Assembly (NCBI RefSeq): GCF_005863245.1
Contig: NZ_VBUT01000002.1
Location: forward strand, 496,001-560,000
Reading direction: 5' to 3'
Origin: Nocardia cyriacigeorgica
GTDB taxonomy: Bacteria > Actinomycetota > Actinomycetes > Mycobacteriales > Mycobacteriaceae
Length of the DNA stretch: 64,000 nt
Position numbers and translations under genes: made by a program. Under the pieces are notes generated by a model that was not told the origin of the DNA, did not search any database, and was given only the letters and a program-made list of their open reading frames with translations. Positions within the stretch are counted from its first letter, which is position 1, and each line of letters starts with the position of its first letter. This document shows, piece after piece, positions 17,592 through 26,138 of the stretch.

Positions 17592-17620
17592 ATCCCACGC
17601 CGGCCGGGTGCTGCGGGATC
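17591..17620 (+). terminator. hairpin after nadC, possible terminator
   Basis: GATCCC at 17591-17596 pairs with GGGATC at 17615-17620 around a GC-rich loop. It begins at the last base of the nadC stop codon. There is no U run, as is common in high-GC actinobacteria. Confidence 0.45.
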
Positions 17621-17727
17621 GGCACGCGGCGACGGTCAGCGTGTCGAGAGTGGCACGGGCGAAGAACAGGGCGGAGCGGGACAGGAAGATCGAACGATAG
17701 CGGCGAAACACCCGCTCCAACCCCGGT

Positions 17728-18906
17728 TCAGGCGGTCAGTTCCTTTTCGAGCGGGGTGCGAAAGCGCGGGACCGGTCGCACATCGCCGAACCAGGCGCCG
17801 ATGCGTTCGGCTTCCGCGTCGATCATCGCGACGGCGTCGGATCCGACGTCCTCGAGCAGCCGCAGCGCGATCTCGCCGTCCTTGCGTTGCGCCCAGCCGC
17901 CGACGATGCGGCCGTCGCACCAGATGGTGGGTCCGATATTGCCGTTGCGGTCGAACAGGGCGGCGGCGTGATCGCCGAGATACCAGGCGCGTGACTGCCA
18001 GCCCATGGGTGTGGGGTCGAGGGCGGGTAGCAGCGCCACCCAGGGTTCGGGTTCGGGCACCGGGTCGAGGTCGTCGGTGAGGATCACGCCGGTGCCTTCG
18101 TCCAGTTCGACGTCGGTGATGTCGAGGCGGGCCAGGGTTTTGCGCACCTCGCCCAGCGTCCACCCGGTCCACCATTTGATATCGCTGACCGGCGCGGGCC
18201 CGAAGGCGCGCAACCACTGCCGGACCAGTTCGTCGCGGGCGTCGTCGGCGGGGATGACGGGCACGCCGCCGGGCAGCCACGATTCGATCGGCGACCAGGT
18301 GTACTGACTGCTGGACCAGCTGCCGTTCGGCCGCCCGCGCACGATGCGCCCCTCCGCGCCGAGCGTCACCAGCACCCAGGTGGTGATATTGGTCGGCCGC
18401 GAATACGCCTTGTCCGGTGCGGTATTGACCTGTGTGCGCAGCAGCGGCACGTCTTTGCTCAGTTGCGCACCGGTCGCGGCACCGCGCGCGAGTAGCGCCC
18501 GATGGGTCTGCTCCTCCACCTCCGCCCACCACGACCGCACATCGCCGTCGCCGATTCCGGCCTGCTCCAAGAACTTTCCGTAGGTGCGGCGCTGCTTCTC
18601 GGCCAGTGCGTCCGCGCACGAGGCCTGCAAGACCGGAACCAGTTCGATCGGCGCGACGAACATGGTGCGCCGCATCGCCAGCATGCGCAGCAGCGATCGC
18701 TGCTCGTACAGTGCGTGCTCGATATCGGCGGGGGCGATCCCGTCGCCGCGCGCGGCCAGCGACAGGAACACCGTCGCCGGATCGGTCGCGTGCAGCACCA
18801 CCATCGACCGCGCGATCTCGGCGACGTCGGCGCTGCGCTGCTGGTAGGCCAGCCGGTGCCGAACCCCGAGCCGTGCGCGCCGCTGGGCGGTGGTGATCGA
18901 ACGCAT
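17728..18906 (-). CDS. winged-helix (HTH_42, AlkZ-like) protein
   Basis: A 392-residue protein of the winged-helix DNA-binding family that contains the AlkZ DNA glycosylases. The start (ATG at 18906) gives the usual N-terminus (TTAQRRARLGVRHRLA). The conserved stretch LHATDPATVFLSLAAR is where AlkZ enzymes carry their QxQ catalytic motif; here those positions are different, so glycosylase activity is doubtful. Other family features are MRRTMFVAP, a central lid region and the C-terminal PTIWCDGRIVGGWAQRKDGEIALRLLED. It may bind or repair DNA. It is a solitary gene. Confidence 0.75.
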   Translation of the reverse strand: MRSITTAQRRARLGVRHRLAYQQRSADVAEIARSMVVLHATDPATVFLSLAARGDGIAPADIEHALYEQRSLLRMLAMRRTMFVAPIELVPVLQASCADALAEKQRRTYGKFLEQAGIGDGDVRSWWAEVEEQTHRALLARGAATGAQLSKDVPLLRTQVNTAPDKAYSRPTNITTWVLVTLGAEGRIVRGRPNGSWSSSQYTWSPIESWLPGGVPVIPADDARDELVRQWLRAFGPAPVSDIKWWTGWTLGEVRKTLARLDITDVELDEGTGVILTDDLDPVPEPEPWVALLPALDPTPMGWQSRAWYLGDHAAALFDRNGNIGPTIWCDGRIVGGWAQRKDGEIALRLLEDVGSDAVAMIDAEAERIGAWFGDVRPVPRFRTPLEKELTA

Positions 18907-19049
18907 ATGCGAATAGTAGCGGGTGGGGAGTGGCCGACGGTCCGGTCTCACCGTGACGAATGCGTCGTCCACCTCGAACGTCGGGTGCCGGTATGTGGCG
19001 GCCACGCCGGTGCGGCGCGCGGCCCGGGCGACGTGGCAGGGTCGGTCCG

Positions 19050-20000
19050 GTGTCCGATTTCCTGAGCGCATCAGATCTCGCCGCCCGCACCGCAGCCGCA
19101 GTCGACGCCGCCGTGGGAGCGGGGCGCGACCTCGGACTCACCGTGACCGACGCGCGGGTGCTGCACGATCTGTTCTCCGTTGTCGTCCACCTCGCGCCCG
19201 CGCCGGTCGTCGCGCGGATCCCGACAGTCGTACCTGGTATCGGCGGGCTCGACGCACTGGCACAGCGTCAGCGATCAGAACTCGACGTGACGCGGTGGCT
19301 CGCCGATCACGGTGTACCGGTGATCGCGCCCAGTTCGCTCGTCGCATCGGAACCCGTTCGGCGCGAAGGATTCTCGATGACGTTCTGGGAGTACATCGAT
19401 GAAGACCCCGACGCCGAACCCGACTACGCGACGAACTCCGAACGCGTCGCCGACCTGCATGCCGCACTGCGCGCCTATCCGGGGCAGTTGTCGTTTCTGT
19501 CCGCGGCCGAACCTTGGTTCGTCACCGAAGCCCTCGCCGCACTCGGCGAACGCCCCGACCTGGTCGATGCGCCCGATCTGGACCGTGCGCGCCGCGAATG
19601 GTCCGTGCTCGAGCCACTGGTGCGTTCCCGCGCGGCGTTCGAGGCGGCTTTTCCCGGGATCGACCTCCAGCCCATCCACGGCGATTCGCCGCCCGAGAAC
19701 TTCTTCGCCGGGGTGGACGGCGACCTCTTCTCCGACTTCGAACTGGTCACCCTCGGCCCGGTCGAATGGGATCTGGCCGCGCTCGGGCCCGATTTGGAAG
19801 CCGCATACGACCGGGGTGCGCGACGAAACGGTCTGCGCCCGCTGGACAGCGAGGTCATGAAGTTCGTGAATGCCATCGGCATGCTGCGGGTTGTTGCCTA
19901 TCTCGCGCTCGCACCGCAACTTCCGGTGCTGGTGGAGGTCATGAAACCGGCCATCGATCAGTGGCGGGCGATGCCGTTCGCCGGTGGGCTCGCGCGCTGA
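19050..20000 (+). CDS. APH-like phosphotransferase family protein
   Basis: A 316-residue protein of the aminoglycoside/choline kinase-like fold. I start it at the GTG at 19050 (VSDFLSASDL); the frame continues upstream but looks non-coding. The Brenner-type motif IHGDSPPENFF (canonical HGDxxxxN) and the later SDFELVTLGPVEWDLAALG (metal-binding DFE) support kinase chemistry. The N-terminal nucleotide lobe is only weakly recognisable. The substrate is unknown; these proteins rarely confer drug resistance unless shown. It stands alone, with the MerR-type promoter of the next gene just after it. Confidence 0.75.
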   Translation: MSDFLSASDLAARTAAAVDAAVGAGRDLGLTVTDARVLHDLFSVVVHLAPAPVVARIPTVVPGIGGLDALAQRQRSELDVTRWLADHGVPVIAPSSLVASEPVRREGFSMTFWEYIDEDPDAEPDYATNSERVADLHAALRAYPGQLSFLSAAEPWFVTEALAALGERPDLVDAPDLDRARREWSVLEPLVRSRAAFEAAFPGIDLQPIHGDSPPENFFAGVDGDLFSDFELVTLGPVEWDLAALGPDLEAAYDRGARRNGLRPLDSEVMKFVNAIGMLRVVAYLALAPQLPVLVEVMKPAIDQWRAMPFAGGLAR

Positions 20001-20010
20001 GCGCTAGCGC

Positions 20011-20041
20011 TTGACTTGGAGTGCACTCCAGCTCATAGCCT
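20011..20041 (+). promoter_or_regulatory. MerR-type promoter: TTGACT, 19-bp spacer with palindrome, TAGCCT
   Basis: A -35 box TTGACT (20011-20016) and a -10 box TAGCCT (20036-20041) are separated by 19 bp. The spacer carries the perfect palindrome TGGAGTGCACTCCA (20017-20030). Overlong spacers with a centred dyad are the hallmark of promoters activated by MerR-family proteins through DNA distortion. No MerR gene lies in the window. Confidence 0.8.
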
Positions 20042-20076
20042 TGTCGCACACGCTGCCCATCTGAGGAGATCATCGT

Positions 20077-20952
20077 ATGGACCTCGGCTTTCACATCCCG
20101 AACTTCGACATCGACGGTGGTCCCGGCGCGATCGCCGGTGAACTGGCCAGGGTCGGCGCGGCCGTGGAGGAATCCGGCGCCACCTGGCTGTCGTTCATGG
20201 ACCATTACTTCCAGATCCCGCCCACCGGCCTGCCCGCCGAGGCGAACATGCTCGAGGGGTACACCACCCTCGGCTACCTCGCCGCGCACACCTCGACCGT
20301 CGAACTCGGCTTGCTGGTCACCGGCGTCACCTACCGTCACCCCGGCCTGCTCGCCAAAATCGTCACCACTCTCGACGTGCTCTCCGGCGGCCGCGCCGCC
20401 CTCGGCCTCGGTGCGGCGTGGTTCGACCGCGAACACGAGGGCCTCGGGGTCCCGTTCCCCGGCATCTCGGAACGCTTCGAACGTCTCGAGGAGGCCTTGC
20501 AGATCTGCGCCCAGATGTGGGACCCGGCCAACAACGGCCCCTTCGCGGGCAAGCACTACCAGCTCGCCGAAACCCTCTGCGCCCCACAACCTCTGCACCA
20601 GCCCACCGTCCTCATCGGCGGCGGCGGCGAACGCAAAACCCTGCGCCTGGTCGCCCAGTACGGCGACGCCTGCAACCTCTTCGCCACCTCACCCGCCGAA
20701 GTAGCCCACAAACTCGACGTCCTGCGCCGCCACTGCGACACCGTCGGCCGCGACTACACCACCATCCGCAAAACCCTCACGGCCGACCGCACCTACGCCA
20801 CCCCCGACACCCGCGACGAATTCGTCCGCACCATGGCCGAATACGCCGCCCTCGGCATCGACACCGTCATGGCCATCCCCCTCACCGGCTCCCCGGCCAA
20901 GTGGATCGACGGGTTGGCGCCAGTGGTGCCGCAGCTCGCCGAGCTGGGGTGA
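20077..20952 (+). CDS. LLM-class F420-dependent oxidoreductase
   Basis: Luciferase-like flavin/deazaflavin oxidoreductase of 291 residues. Typical stretches are GLLVTGVTYRHPGLLAKIVTTLDVLSGGRAALGLGAAWFDREHEGLG and the C-terminal dimer and substrate region. The family (TIGR03560-like) is predicted to use coenzyme F420, which actinobacteria of this group make. GAGGAG lies eight bases before the ATG. The MerR-type promoter suggests induction by an electrophile, drug or metal stress. The substrate is unknown. Confidence 0.85.
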   Translation: MDLGFHIPNFDIDGGPGAIAGELARVGAAVEESGATWLSFMDHYFQIPPTGLPAEANMLEGYTTLGYLAAHTSTVELGLLVTGVTYRHPGLLAKIVTTLDVLSGGRAALGLGAAWFDREHEGLGVPFPGISERFERLEEALQICAQMWDPANNGPFAGKHYQLAETLCAPQPLHQPTVLIGGGGERKTLRLVAQYGDACNLFATSPAEVAHKLDVLRRHCDTVGRDYTTIRKTLTADRTYATPDTRDEFVRTMAEYAALGIDTVMAIPLTGSPAKWIDGLAPVVPQLAELG

Positions 20953-21001
20953 GGGGTGCCAGTTGCACAGCGCCCGATGCGAGGAATTGGGGCGCGGCGA
21001 T

Positions 21002-21544
21002 CTACGCGAGTGAGTGCTCGGTTACCTCGGTGCTGAACCCCGTTCCGTTGATCTCCAAGTAGAGCTGGCGTTCGGTCACCGAGACGGTGGCGGTGGTGCG
21101 GCGGTCGAGGGTGGTGGCGGCGGATTCGATGAAGGGGCGGGCGAAGCTGTAGAGGGGGATGGACTCGGCGTGGTGGATGCGTTTGGCGGTGAGGGCTGCC
21201 AGGACTTTGGCGGGGTCGCGGTGGGTGTAGATGGCTACGCGGTCGGCGAGTTTGGCGGCGCGGTGGATGCGGTCGGCGTCGGGGGCGCCGACGTCGATCC
21301 AGGTGGTGAGACGGCCGGTGAGGTCGCGGATGAGGACGGGAGGTTCGTCGGTGGAGGAGACGCCGCCGTCGCTGAAGGTGATGCCTTCCTCGTACTCGAG
21401 GCAGTAGGCGAGGATGCGGGTGAGCATGTATTCGGCGGTCTCGGAGGGATGGCGCGCGACCCGCAACTCCAGGTCCTGGTAGACGCCGCGATCGACGTCG
21501 GCCAGCTGGATGGTGACGGTGTACAGGGTTGCGCTGAGAGCCAT
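21002..21544 (-). CDS. YaeQ family protein
   Basis: A 180-residue protein, the usual YaeQ length (about 181). The N-terminus ALSATLYTVTIQLADVDRGVYQDLELRVARHPSETAEYMLTRILAYCLEYEEGITFS is diagnostic. The YaeQ fold resembles PD-(D/E)XK nucleases, and candidate acidic residues and a QLYLEI motif are present. The cellular role is unsettled. It is convergent with the LLM-class gene. Confidence 0.88.
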   Translation of the reverse strand: MALSATLYTVTIQLADVDRGVYQDLELRVARHPSETAEYMLTRILAYCLEYEEGITFSDGGVSSTDEPPVLIRDLTGRLTTWIDVGAPDADRIHRAAKLADRVAIYTHRDPAKVLAALTAKRIHHAESIPLYSFARPFIESAATTLDRRTTATVSVTERQLYLEINGTGFSTEVTEHSLA

Positions 21545-21624
21545 GGGGTGGAGCCTACGGTGGGCTCGGTGATGGTCGGCTGACCGGTTGCGGGCGGGGT
21601 GACAGGCGCGTCTGCCCGCAGTAC

Positions 21625-21978
21625 TCACCCGAGGTGATAAGCCAACGTCACCGCAAGGTTCAGCGCCATGAACGTGAGGGCGCCGCCCGCTTTCCCGAGA
21701 TCGCGGTCGTGCACGCGCAGGTGGGCGATGATCGCGCCGACGAAATGGACGACGAGCCCGGCGGCCGCGGCGACACCGACGACGGGCAGCGCGAATCCGG
21801 CGAGCACACCCAGCCCGCCGGCGGCGAACACCAGGCCGATCGGCCGCGTCCACGACAGCGGAACGTGCACCTGCTCGGCCGCCGCCACCGTGACCGGATG
21901 CCGAGTGAAGTTCATCCACGCCCCGCCCGCGCACAGCAGCGCGGTGAGCATGGTCGAGAGCACGTACAGCGCGAACAT
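21625..21978 (-). CDS. DoxX-like membrane protein
   Basis: Small membrane protein of 117 residues with four hydrophobic helices (about 1-22, 45-65, 66-88 and 96-115), in the DoxX/DoxX-like pattern (RPIGLVFAAGGLGVLAGF). GGAAGAAGGG precedes its ATG. It is divergent from a LysR-type regulator 90 bp away, which probably controls it. The biochemical role of such small DoxX proteins is not firmly known. Confidence 0.75.
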   Translation of the reverse strand: MFALYVLSTMLTALLCAGGAWMNFTRHPVTVAAAEQVHVPLSWTRPIGLVFAAGGLGVLAGFALPVVGVAAAAGLVVHFVGAIIAHLRVHDRDLGKAGGALTFMALNLAVTLAYHLG

Positions 21979-22056
21979 CGGTCGCCCTTCTTCCTACGAT
22001 GGGATCTGCTTCCACCCTCGCGGCCACCGGTGTTGCCCGTCCAATACCTGCATCCA

Positions 22057-22062
22057 TAACCT
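22057..22062 (+). promoter_or_regulatory. -10 box of leaderless LysR-gene promoter
   Basis: TAACCT followed by exactly six bases and the ATG at 22069; no ribosome binding site. Confidence 0.6.
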
Positions 22063-22068
22063 GATGGC

Positions 22069-22956
22069 ATGGATGTCGACACCCGGCTGCTGCGCTACTT
22101 CGCGGCGGTCGCCGACGAGGGCAACCTCACCCGCGCGGCCGAACGGCTCTACGTGTCGCAGCCCTCGTTGACCAAACAGATCCGCCGCCTGGAGCAGCTG
22201 CTCGGTGTGACGCTGTTCGTGCGTTCGCGCGCCGGCATGGCCCTCACCGAGCCGGGCAAAGCGCTGGCCCGTTCGGTGCCGCCGCTGCTGACCGAGTGGC
22301 AGCACGCCGTCGCTGAGGTGAAAACAGCTGCGGCCGAACAGGATCGGGTGCTGCGGGTGGGATTTCTGGCCAGCGCGGCGAACGAAGCGACCCAGGACAT
22401 CATCGCCGCGTTCAGGGAGCGGCGCCCTGGCTGGCGGGTGGAGATGCGGCAGAGTTCCTGGTGGGACCCGACCGCCGGGCTCGCCGACGCAGAAGTCGAC
22501 GTCGCACTGCTGCGGGTGCCGTTCCCCGGCCAGCAGGCGTGGGGCGTCGAGGTGCTGCTGACCGAACCACGCGGGGTGATGCTGCCCAGCACGCATCGGC
22601 TCGCAGACGCGGAGACCATCGACTTCCCGCAACTATGGGATGAGCCGTTCATCGCCGCCCCGGATGCGACCGGCCCGTGGCGTGACTACTGGCTCGCCGT
22701 CGACGAACGCCACGGGCACCCGGTGCGCATCGGCGCCGTCACCGAGCACACCGACGAATGGCTCAGCGCGATCGCCAATGGTTACGGGGTCGCGCTCGCC
22801 CCGGAATCGGCCGGACGCTACTTCCAGCGACCGGGGGTGGTGTACCGCCCGGTGACTGGGATCGCGCCGACTCAGGTGGCGGTGGCCTGGGATCCGGCGA
22901 CCGACGCCCCGGCGGTGCGTGATTTCGTCGCCAGTTGCCTGCGGTTTCGTCAGTAG
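22069..22956 (+). CDS. LysR-family transcriptional regulator
   Basis: A 295-residue LTTR. The winged HTH is at residues 1-60 (LLRYFAAVADEGNLTRAAERLYVSQPSLTKQIRRLEQLLGVTLF). The C-terminal effector domain (about 90-290) has the periplasmic-binding-like fold. It is divergent from the DoxX-like gene, its probable target. Directly downstream lies a second, decayed copy of the last 96 bp of this gene (22971-23064). Confidence 0.9.
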   Translation: MDVDTRLLRYFAAVADEGNLTRAAERLYVSQPSLTKQIRRLEQLLGVTLFVRSRAGMALTEPGKALARSVPPLLTEWQHAVAEVKTAAAEQDRVLRVGFLASAANEATQDIIAAFRERRPGWRVEMRQSSWWDPTAGLADAEVDVALLRVPFPGQQAWGVEVLLTEPRGVMLPSTHRLADAETIDFPQLWDEPFIAAPDATGPWRDYWLAVDERHGHPVRIGAVTEHTDEWLSAIANGYGVALAPESAGRYFQRPGVVYRPVTGIAPTQVAVAWDPATDAPAVRDFVASCLRFRQ

Positions 22957-22970
22957 CGGCGATCCGTGGC

Positions 22971-23064
22971 ATCGCGCCGACCCGGGTGGCGGTGGCCTGG
23001 GATCCGGGTGTCCGACGCCCCGCCCGTGCCTGATTTCGCCAGCTGCCTGCGGTTCCGCCAGTAG
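22971..23064 (+). pseudogene. decayed duplicate of the 3' end of the LysR gene
   Basis: This segment repeats 22861-22956 with scattered substitutions and small indels. Both copies share ATCGCGCCGAC, GGTGGCGGTGGCCTGGGATC and the end CGCCAGTAG/CGTCAGTAG. It has no start and the frame is shifted. It is either a partial tandem duplication or the last remnant of a second, adjacent LysR paralogue. Confidence 0.85.
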
Positions 23065-23354
23065 GTGAGACGACCGAGGCAGAGTCTCGAGAATCCGCCT
23101 GGTGTGGCCGAGTGGCGCCCGTTGACAAAGCTCGTCGCTGGTTATCAGCGTTACGGCTTTCGAGTGCACGCGGGCGTCTATCACCGAACCGTGCTCATCC
23201 GGCACCACCCTGCGGGCGACCCGCGCACCCGAACATCGCGTGCTGCGCCGACGGCAGCATCCGCCAGAAGCGGCAGGATCTCACGCCCACACTCGGGCGC
23301 TGCGCGCGAAAGTGCTCACGCGGGCAGACCGGTCTCGCTAGGATTCCGCCCTAT

Positions 23355-23372
23355 TGAGACGACCTGGTCTCA
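23355..23372. promoter_or_regulatory. inverted repeat TGAGAC-N6-GTCTCA
   Basis: Perfect 6+6+6 dyad about 57 bp before the start of the secreted esterase gene. Candidate regulator-binding site; the regulator is unknown. Confidence 0.45.
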
Positions 23373-23428
23373 CAGGGTGGCGCCGAGTGCTAGGCCCGCC
23401 ACCACGGCTCGAACACCTAGGACATCCG

Positions 23429-24289
23429 ATGCCCCGCACTCGCACCCGACTCGCCACCGCGTTCGCGCTATCCGTCCTGGCCTTGTCGCCGGCGGCGGTG
23501 CATGCGGCTCCGGAGGCGTCCGGTGGTGTGGAATACGTGGCGCTCGGTGACTCCGGTGCGGCGACGACGGGTGCGGTCGACATCGATCCGACGGCGCCGT
23601 TGACGTGCATCCGATCGAACTCGAACGCCCCGACGCTGGTGGCGCGGCGACTCGGCCTCGAACTGGACGATCGGACGTGCAGCAGCGCGAAGATCCCCGA
23701 TTTGATGCGCTCGCAAGCCCCCGGTGTCGCACCGCAAGTGGAGGCGCTCGGCCCGAACACCCGGATCGTGACCCTGCACATCGGCGCCAACGACGCGAAC
23801 ATGACCAGGCACATCCTCGGCGGCTGCCACGCCGGCCTGGCGACCGGCGGCTGTGCTGCGGCCGCCGACCCGGCCTGGGACGCCGAGATCGACGCGATCG
23901 CCCCCGCGTATGCCGCTGCCCTGGACGAGATCTCGCGCCGGGCACCGCAGGCGACGATCTTCGTCGACGGCTGGCCGACCTACCTGGGCGAATCCAGCTG
24001 CCCGGCGATGCTGGGCCTGCGTGACGCCGACGCGCCCTACATCCAGTCGAAGTTCGCTCGGCTCAACACCGTCGTCGCGCGCGATGCCGCCGCGCACGGC
24101 GCGATCTACATCGACACGGTCGCCGCTTCCCCGCCCGCGGGCATGTGCGCGGATCCGGCGGTGCGCTGGTTCGATCCGGTCATTGCCGACCAGACCTTGC
24201 TCCCGTATCACCCGACGCTGGAAGGACACCGCGGTGTTGCCGCACTGATCGCTGCCGCCATCACCGATTCCGGTGTCCTGAATCGCTGA
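23429..24289 (+). CDS. secreted SGNH/GDSL-family esterase
   Basis: A 286-residue exported hydrolase. It has an N-terminal signal peptide (basic RTRTR, hydrophobic core, cleavage near VHA-APE). Block I of the SGNH family is YVALGDSGAA with the nucleophilic serine. Block III is HIGANDANM, and the late PYHPTLEGH carries the D/H pair region. Several cysteines (CI, CS, GGC-HAG-GGC, SSC, MCA) suggest disulfides outside the cell. The SEST-like layout suggests a lipid or acyl-ester substrate. The next gene is a secreted lipase, so the two may act on the same kind of lipid. Confidence 0.85.
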   Translation: MPRTRTRLATAFALSVLALSPAAVHAAPEASGGVEYVALGDSGAATTGAVDIDPTAPLTCIRSNSNAPTLVARRLGLELDDRTCSSAKIPDLMRSQAPGVAPQVEALGPNTRIVTLHIGANDANMTRHILGGCHAGLATGGCAAAADPAWDAEIDAIAPAYAAALDEISRRAPQATIFVDGWPTYLGESSCPAMLGLRDADAPYIQSKFARLNTVVARDAAAHGAIYIDTVAASPPAGMCADPAVRWFDPVIADQTLLPYHPTLEGHRGVAALIAAAITDSGVLNR

Positions 24290-24321
24290 ACCAACCCGAT
24301 CGACTCGAAGGATCCTCGACG

Positions 24322-25284
24322 ATGAGGCTGACCACCGCCCGCCGCGCTTTCCTGGCCGCCGCCACTCTCGCTCTGCTGGTTTCCGGCACCGGCGTTTCCA
24401 CCGCCGCACCCGATCCGAGACTCTCGGTGCGGACCGTCGAAGAGGCGTTGACCTGCACCGGCGACCCGCGCACCGGACCCACGCCGCTGCTGCTGTTGCA
24501 CGGCACCACCTCCTCGGCGGCGGCCAACTGGTCCTGGAACTGGGACCGCTACCTGGACGCACAGGGCTGGGCGCACTGCGATCTGCAATCGCCGGACAAC
24601 GCCAACGGCGACATCCAGATCAACGGCGAGTACGTCGCCCGCGCGATCGGCATCCTGGCCGAGCGCGCGGGCCGCCCGATCTCGATCCTCGGCCACAGCC
24701 AGGGCGGGATGGTGGCCCGCTGGGCGTTCGCGTTCTGGCCCGAAACCCGCGACCTGGTCGACGATTACGTGGGGTTCTCCTCGTCGAACCACGGTTCCCG
24801 CAATCCGATCCAGGATTGCCGCAGCACCAAGGAATGTTCGGCGGCCAGGTGGCAGCAGACGGCCGGCTCGAATTTCCTCACCGCCCTCAACCGGCAGCCC
24901 GAGACCTTCCCGCAGATCGACTACACGGTGGTCGCCACCAACCTGGATGAAATCGTGGTGCCGCACACCTCGTCCTACCTCGCCGCCGGCCAGAACGTCA
25001 CCAATGTGGCGGTGCAGGACCTGTGCCCGGGCAGGCTGGTCGAGCATTTCGGCATGGCCTACGACAACACGGCATTTCAGCTGGCGATCGATGCGTTCAC
25101 CCATGCGGGCCCGGCGGTGCCGGAGCGAGCCGGCCGGTCGAGTTGCGGGCAGATGCTGATGCCCGGCGTCGACCCCGCCGCGTTCGCGCAGAACACCGCG
25201 ATGGCGTTGAACGTGACGGTCCAGTCGTCGCTGGCGGCGCCGCGTCTCGGTGCGGAACCGCCGGTCATGCCCTACGCGCGCTGA
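24322..25284 (+). CDS. secreted lipase (alpha/beta hydrolase, class-2-like)
   Basis: A 320-residue exported lipase. The signal peptide ends near STA-APD. LLLLHGTTSSAAANWSWNW forms the oxyanion region, and GHSQGGMVARWAF holds the catalytic serine. An acid residue is likely in VATNLDEIVVP and the histidine in LVEHFG. I start it at the ATG at 24322, 32 bp after the SGNH gene; the open frame runs further upstream through that gene. Four or more cysteines suggest disulfides. It is probably co-transcribed with the esterase. Confidence 0.85.
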   Translation: MRLTTARRAFLAAATLALLVSGTGVSTAAPDPRLSVRTVEEALTCTGDPRTGPTPLLLLHGTTSSAAANWSWNWDRYLDAQGWAHCDLQSPDNANGDIQINGEYVARAIGILAERAGRPISILGHSQGGMVARWAFAFWPETRDLVDDYVGFSSSNHGSRNPIQDCRSTKECSAARWQQTAGSNFLTALNRQPETFPQIDYTVVATNLDEIVVPHTSSYLAAGQNVTNVAVQDLCPGRLVEHFGMAYDNTAFQLAIDAFTHAGPAVPERAGRSSCGQMLMPGVDPAAFAQNTAMALNVTVQSSLAAPRLGAEPPVMPYAR

Positions 25285-25308
25285 GCAGGGCAGCGCGCAT
25301 CCCCGGGC

Positions 25309-25500
25309 CTACATGTGCGGCCAGTCCGCCGGAACCATCCGCTTCGCCTGCACCAGACGGATTTTCGCCTGATGCCGGATCGGGCAGTTGGTGGTGAGGC
25401 AATGCCGATGCTTCTGCATCACCAGATGCGCGGTGGTCACGTCCATGACCGGCAGGCGGGCATGGCCGAGCAGCGGTTCCAGCATGGATTCGGTGATCAT
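25309..25500 (-). CDS. small protein of unknown function
   Basis: Sixty-three residues (MITESMLEPLLGH), with one cysteine pair (HCLTTNCPIRHQAK) and a basic C-terminal half. No domain is recognised. Its ATG overlaps the stop of the upstream gene (ATGA at 25497-25500), which supports translation as the second gene of a two-gene unit divergent from the XRE regulator. Confidence 0.6.
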   Translation of the reverse strand: MITESMLEPLLGHARLPVMDVTTAHLVMQKHRHCLTTNCPIRHQAKIRLVQAKRMVPADWPHM

Positions 25501-25835
25501 TCGAAGGTCTCCAGATTCTTCAGCGGCCAGCGGGCATAAACGTGGAACGGGTCCAGCGTGATCACATCGACCAGCTGCTCGAGCGCGCGGAACGCGTAAT
25601 CGAGATGGACGAGCGAGGGCACGAACAGCGCTTCGGCGCGATAGCGGCGGATCGCGTCGGTGGTATCGGATTCCCAGAACGAGAGCCCGGGCCCGAACAC
25701 GAGCAGCGGCTCATGCAGCCGGTAGCCGAGCCGAATAGCCAGCCGCCGCATACGCGTGTCGTCCCAGCGTGAGCAGGCCGGCGACTCGTCCCGAAACCGG
25801 ATGAGCCCCAGCGCGACCGGTGTATCGTCGTCCAC
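25497..25835 (-). CDS. protein of unknown function next to XRE/DUF397 locus
   Basis: A 112-residue protein from the GTG at 25835, with GAGG upstream; an upstream open frame is ignored because it crosses non-coding DNA. It begins DDDTPVALGLIRFRDESPA and contains RMRRLAIRLGYRLHEPLLVFGP. The opening strand-helix pattern recalls the N-terminus of serine-recombinase-like folds, but no catalytic Ser/Arg set is clear and the domain is not recognised. It is coupled to the 63-aa gene. Together they diverge from the XRE/DUF397 pair across a 303-bp gap, so the four genes may be one unit. Confidence 0.6.
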   Translation of the reverse strand: MDDDTPVALGLIRFRDESPACSRWDDTRMRRLAIRLGYRLHEPLLVFGPGLSFWESDTTDAIRRYRAEALFVPSLVHLDYAFRALEQLVDVITLDPFHVYARWPLKNLETFE

Positions 25836-26138
25836 ATCATCCTCACGATTCGTTGGGTGCCACCAGGGCCGGGGCGAGGGGCAATCGCCATCCGCAACCC
25901 GCGCTCCACGGCATCGTGCAGATGTCTGTTCCGGGGCTTTCGCAGGGGGCACATCCCCCGGAACAGCTGGCCCGGCCCTGGTGACCGGCGTCAGGAAAAC
26001 ACGGCTCTGCCAGCGGATTCCAGTTTTCGAGGGGTGTGCGAACGAGATTTCCGGGACCCCGAGAGGACGCTCCGTGGGCGGTGCCGAATCCCATCCACGA
26101 ATCGACCGCGAATCCATCCACGAGGGGGAAGGCGAACG
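25836..26138. other. 303-bp divergent spacer upstream of the XRE regulator
   Basis: No coding sequence I can support. It should hold the promoters of the minus-strand 112-aa gene and of the XRE gene. I see no strong palindrome. Confidence 0.5.

Larger units (their letters stand above)
22957..23428. other. 472-bp gap without a convincing gene
   Basis: Holds the LysR-tail remnant (22971-23064), then about 360 bp in which I see no conserved coding sequence. Near the right end is a TGAGAC-N6-GTCTCA inverted repeat (23355-23372), preceded by a further GTCTC half-site. This probably belongs to the promoter region of the esterase at 23429. Confidence 0.6.

Noticed and set aside
17592..17720. Minus-strand frame beginning MERVFRRYRS after nadC
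   Set aside because: It runs into the antisense of nadC, has no ribosome binding site and no recognisable domain; treated as non-coding.
23098..23150. tRNA-like words (TGGCCGAGTGGC) in the gap after the LysR gene
   Set aside because: No acceptor stem, T-arm consensus or CCA-proximal pairing could be formed; not a tRNA.
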